Positions 6,730 through 9,646 of a stretch of DNA of 9,646 nucleotides are shown here, in pieces. The stretch's first letter is position 1, and each line of letters opens with the position of its first letter. Where the stretch lies: positions 1-9,646 of the forward strand of contig CAIODE010000405.1 in NCBI GenBank assembly GCA_903856875.1. Reading direction: 5' to 3'. The notes beneath the pieces were generated by a model. The model was not told the origin of the DNA. It searched no databases and saw nothing but the letters and a program-made list of their open reading frames with translations. The stretch comes from an uncultured Burkholderiales bacterium. Lineage in GTDB: Bacteria; Pseudomonadota; Gammaproteobacteria; Burkholderiales; Burkholderiaceae_C. Made by a program: the position numbers and the translations under genes.

Positions 6730-7695
6730 TTACTGTAACAATGCAACAGCGCCCGAAAAGGTAAGGAAGGCAGCAGCCGTAGAGACCAAAATAATTCTGG
6801 CGATGCGGCCATTGTCGGCGCCAAATCTTTCTGACAACATGGCCACATTGCTGGCGCTGGGCAAAGCCGCCACAAGCACCATCACTTTGAGTGCAAACGC
6901 ATCAATGGGCACACCCATTGAAATCACGGCCAAACCCACCGCCAAAACCAAGATGGGGTGCAGGAACAATTTGATGAGTGCCACGGGCACATAGTCTTTC
7001 CATGTCAAAGGGCCGTGCTCTTCGTGGTGTGCAATTTTTTGGGAACGCGCCAAGACAGCACCAATGGTGAACAGCGCAACGGGTGATGCGGCATCGCCCA
7101 ACAAGCCCACTGTTTTTTCGACAGGGCCTGGCAACTCAATTTGAAATGCAGAAAAAAGAGTACCCAACAAAATGGCCCAAGGCAAAGGATTTTTAACCAC
7201 ACCAAGCAATGCATTTTTGGCAGCTTGGCCTACGCCTTGCTGGCCTGCGCCATCCAAACGCGACAGTGCGATGCAAAGCGATGTGGTGATGACCATGTCG
7301 ATGACGATGGTGACGATGGCAGGGCCCGCTGCCGCAGCGCCTAGCAAGGCCACCAACAAAGGAACGCCCATGAAGCCGGTGTTGGGAAAGGCGCCGACCA
7401 AGGCCCCAAATGCTGCATCGTTCCAGCCAATACGTTTGTTCAAAGTGATGGCCACAACGAAGGCCACCATGACCAAGGCGCAAAACAAGTACATGAAGAA
7501 AGCGCTGGCATCTAAGAGTTGTGCAATGGGCGTTTTGGCGCCAAATTGGAACAGCATGCAAGGCAGGGCAAAGAAAAGTACAAAGCCATTCAAGCCAGGA
7601 ATGGCTTCAAAGGGCAACATTTGGCGACGCGCAGCCCAGTAACCACAAAGAACCAAGGCAAAGAATGGAAAGGTAACGCGCAAGACATCTAGCAT
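6730..7695 (-). CDS. AEC-family (auxin efflux carrier-like) membrane transporter
   Basis: A 321-aa inner-membrane protein read from ATG 7695-7693 to TAA at 6732-6730. It is highly hydrophobic along its length, with about ten membrane segments in two halves and a more polar centre (about 145-165 and 216-234, the latter with KIAHHEEHGPLTW). Family marks are FPNTGFMGVPLL (103-114) in the first half and LPSASNVAMLSERFGAD (278-294) in the second. Bacterial AEC proteins (Mem_trans family) include malonate and malate transporters and many unassigned members; the substrate here cannot be told. The start gives a normal family N-terminus, but the nearest AAGG is 13 nt upstream, so the ribosome site is weak. 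It converges on priA with no visible terminator in the 24-bp gap and is divergent from rep. No neighbour suggests a substrate. Confidence 0.92.
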   Translation of the reverse strand: MLDVLRVTFPFFALVLCGYWAARRQMLPFEAIPGLNGFVLFFALPCMLFQFGAKTPIAQLLDASAFFMYLFCALVMVAFVVAITLNKRIGWNDAAFGALVGAFPNTGFMGVPLLVALLGAAAAGPAIVTIVIDMVITTSLCIALSRLDGAGQQGVGQAAKNALLGVVKNPLPWAILLGTLFSAFQIELPGPVEKTVGLLGDAASPVALFTIGAVLARSQKIAHHEEHGPLTWKDYVPVALIKLFLHPILVLAVGLAVISMGVPIDAFALKVMVLVAALPSASNVAMLSERFGADNGRIARIILVSTAAAFLTFSGAVALLQ

Positions 7696-7803
7696 GGTTC
7701 ACATTGTGCCTTGGAATTTGGGCCCCATTTGCCTGCCATTGCCCGCTATGATTCAGCAGCTTGCCGAATCTGCATCCCAATTCGGTCTTCCCAATTTTTA
7801 CGC
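7696..7803. promoter_or_regulatory. divergent intergenic region between the AEC transporter and rep
   Basis: A 108-bp gap that must hold the promoters of both divergent genes. TATGAT (7747-7752) resembles a -10 box for rep, but no good -35 lies 16-18 bp before it. CCGAAT-N10-ATTCGG (7764-7785) is a perfect 6-bp inverted repeat that would fall in the rep leader or act as an operator. No clear Shine-Dalgarno precedes rep ATG 7804; the preceding bases are CCAATTTTTACGC. Confidence 0.35.
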
Positions 7804-9646
7804 ATGTCCACCCCCTCCTCTGGTTTGAATTCGGCTCAGCTTGAAGCTGTTCATTACGTCAAAGGCCCTTGCCTTGTGTTGGCGGGTGCGGGCTCGGGCA
7901 AGACACGCGTGATCACGCAAAAAATTGCCCGGCTGATTGAAGTGGGGCTTGAACCCAAGCGCATTGCGGCCATCACTTTCACCAACAAGGCGGCCAGTGA
8001 AATGCGCGATCGTGCGCGCAAGCTCATTGGCAAAGGCGCTCAAGAGGTCATGATTTGCACCTTTCACGCTTTGGGTGTGCGCATCATGCGGCTAGACGGG
8101 CATGTGCTGGGTTTGAAACCGCAGTTCAGCATTTTGGATTCAGACGATGTGGTGAGCATTTTGAAAGACTGCGGCGGCACCACCGATGCCAATACGGCAA
8201 AGCAATGGCAATGGGCCATCAGTGCTTGGAAAAATGCGGGCCTGACAAGCGCACAAGCAGAGGGAATTGCCAAGAATGAAAACGAACGTATTGCGGCGCG
8301 CATCATGGGGCGCTACGAGGAGCGCTTGGCAGCTTACCAAAGCGTGGACTTCGATGACCTGATCGGTTTGCCTTTGAAGTTGTTGACACAGTTTCCAGAT
8401 GTGCGTGAGCGCTGGCAAGCGGCCATGGGCCATGTGTTGGTGGACGAATACCAAGACACCAATGCCACTCAGTATGAAGTGCTCAAACACTTGGTGGGTG
8501 AGCGCGCACGTTTTACGGCCGTGGGCGACGATGACCAATCGATTTATGGTTGGCGAGGCGCCACTTTGGACAACCTCAAACGTTTGCCACAAGATTTTCC
8601 GCAATTGAAGGTGGTGACCTTAGAGCAAAACTACCGATCGACCAGTTCCATTTTGCGAGCAGCCAACAACGTGATTGAACCCAATCCCAAGCTCTACCCT
8701 AAGAAACTTTTTTCTGAGTTGGGTGAAGGCGAACCAGTTCGCGTGGTCGATGCCGACCACGAAGAGCATGAAGCCGACCGCATGGTGGCTCGCATTCAAT
8801 CTTTGCGCGCAGGCACCGCGATCACTTCCGGCGGTGTGCAATACCGCGACTACAAAGAGTTTGCTATTTTGTACCGTGCCAATCACATGGCCAAACCGTT
8901 TGAAAAAGCTTTGCGACGCGCGCAAATTCCCTACAAAGTCTCAGACGGTCAAAGCTTTTTTGACCGCGCAGAAATCAAAGATTTGTGCGCTTGGTTTCGC
9001 TTGTGGGTCAACAACGACGACGATCCGGCTTTCTTGCGGGCTGTGACCAGTCCGAAGCGCGGCATTGGGCATCAAACTTTGGCAGGTCTGGGTACTTTGG
9101 CCAGCCAATACAAATTGAGTTTGTTTGAAGCACTGTTTTCCAACAGTTTAGGCAGCCGATTGTCTGCGCGTGCGGTAGGCAGTTTGCATGAGTTTGGTCG
9201 TTTCATGAACGACTTGGAATACCGCGCCAAGCGAACCCATGGCGCCGAAGATGCCAAGGTTTTTTTGTTGCAGTGGTTGAAAGACATAGGCTATGAAAAA
9301 CATTTGTACGATGGTGAAGACAACGAAAAAGTAGCTGCAGCACGCTGGACCAATGTGCTGGAATTTTGCGACTGGATGTCAGGCCGTTGTGGCGGCACCA
9401 TTGATGATGCTGCAGGCGTGAGCGTGATGGCAGAAACAAAATCATTGCTGGAAGTGGCTCAAACGATTTCCCTCTTGTCGACTTTGAATGAGCGCGAGCA
9501 AGATCCCAATGTGGTGACTTTGTCGACGCTGCATGCCGCCAAAGGTTTGGAGTGGCCGCATGTGATGCTGGTGGGCGTCAACGAAGGTTTGCTGCCTTTC
9601 AAAATGGACGAGGACAACAAAGAGTCTTTGAGTGCTGAAGTGCATG
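7804..9646 (+). CDS. rep: ATP-dependent DNA helicase Rep (3' end cut by window)
   Basis: Superfamily 1A 3'-to-5' helicase that clears proteins from DNA ahead of forks and helps replication restart. 614 complete codons are present; E. coli Rep has 673, so roughly the last tenth is missing. Motifs in order: Q-motif Gln12, Walker A AGAGSGKT (27-34, K33), TFTNKAA (motif Ia), VDEYQDT (213-219, D214-E215), GDDDQSIYGWRGA (241-253), EQNYRST (274-280, R278), FAILYRAN, FFDRAEIKD, and TLHAAKGLEW (575-584). The GDDDQSIY box, the SFFDRAEIKDL segment and the close match to the Rep N-terminus favour Rep over UvrD or PcrA. Motif VI (VGxTRA) should lie just past the right edge. ATG 7804 is the only sensible start; the frame upstream has no start codon close by. 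Leader translation signals are weak. Divergent from the AEC transporter. Confidence 0.95.
   Translation, partial: MSTPSSGLNSAQLEAVHYVKGPCLVLAGAGSGKTRVITQKIARLIEVGLEPKRIAAITFTNKAASEMRDRARKLIGKGAQEVMICTFHALGVRIMRLDGHVLGLKPQFSILDSDDVVSILKDCGGTTDANTAKQWQWAISAWKNAGLTSAQAEGIAKNENERIAARIMGRYEERLAAYQSVDFDDLIGLPLKLLTQFPDVRERWQAAMGHVLVDEYQDTNATQYEVLKHLVGERARFTAVGDDDQSIYGWRGATLDNLKRLPQDFPQLKVVTLEQNYRSTSSILRAANNVIEPNPKLYPKKLFSELGEGEPVRVVDADHEEHEADRMVARIQSLRAGTAITSGGVQYRDYKEFAILYRANHMAKPFEKALRRAQIPYKVSDGQSFFDRAEIKDLCAWFRLWVNNDDDPAFLRAVTSPKRGIGHQTLAGLGTLASQYKLSLFEALFSNSLGSRLSARAVGSLHEFGRFMNDLEYRAKRTHGAEDAKVFLLQWLKDIGYEKHLYDGEDNEKVAAARWTNVLEFCDWMSGRCGGTIDDAAGVSVMAETKSLLEVAQTISLLSTLNEREQDPNVVTLSTLHAAKGLEWPHVMLVGVNEGLLPFKMDEDNKESLSAEVH

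Noticed and set aside
7172..7642. 156-codon plus-strand frame opposite the AEC transporter
   Set aside because: Antisense shadow; repetitive Ala, Lys and Met composition with no motif.
8140..8604. 154-codon minus-strand frame inside rep
   Set aside because: Antisense shadow of the conserved helicase motifs.

Overview
The window looks like an ordinary chromosomal housekeeping segment from a betaproteobacterium. It is most likely Burkholderiales, and probably Comamonadaceae (Limnohabitans/Rhodoferax/Polaromonas-like). This placement rests on recalled protein style (HemE, a short PriA, a ScsB-like DsbD) and moderately GC-rich coding sequence. It is an inference, not a database result. I see no insertion sequence, integrase, phage gene, CRISPR array, tRNA, rRNA or toxin-antitoxin pair.

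Layout: (1) positions 1-611, minus strand, a creatininase-family amidohydrolase cut by the left edge. (2) 665-2989, plus, a DsbD/ScsB-type membrane thiol:disulfide reductase, divergent from (1) across a gap of about 53 bp. (3) 3082-4197, plus, hemE (uroporphyrinogen decarboxylase), followed by a strong intrinsic terminator. (4) 4198-4605, a 408-bp AT-richer spacer with the terminator, two DnaA-box-type 9-mers, a 10-bp palindrome and a 9-bp-stem hairpin. (5) 4606-6705, plus, priA (replication-restart helicase). (6) 6730-7695, minus, an AEC-family membrane transporter that converges on priA. (7) 7804 to the right edge, plus, rep (superfamily 1A DNA helicase), divergent from the transporter and cut off before its last motif.

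The genes do not form one pathway. DsbD/ScsB passes electrons from cytoplasmic thioredoxin to periplasmic thiol proteins, and HemE makes coproporphyrinogen III for haem; both can serve cytochrome maturation, but the link is only contextual. PriA and Rep both act at stalled replication forks and lie about 1.1 kb apart on the same strand. The spacer just upstream of priA carries DnaA-box sequences, so this half of the window has a replication flavour.

No clearly new system is visible. The points most worth a second look are the DnaA-box spacer upstream of priA and a PriA whose region between the N-terminal DNA-binding domain and the helicase core is much shorter than in E. coli, which suggests loss of the winged-helix domain.
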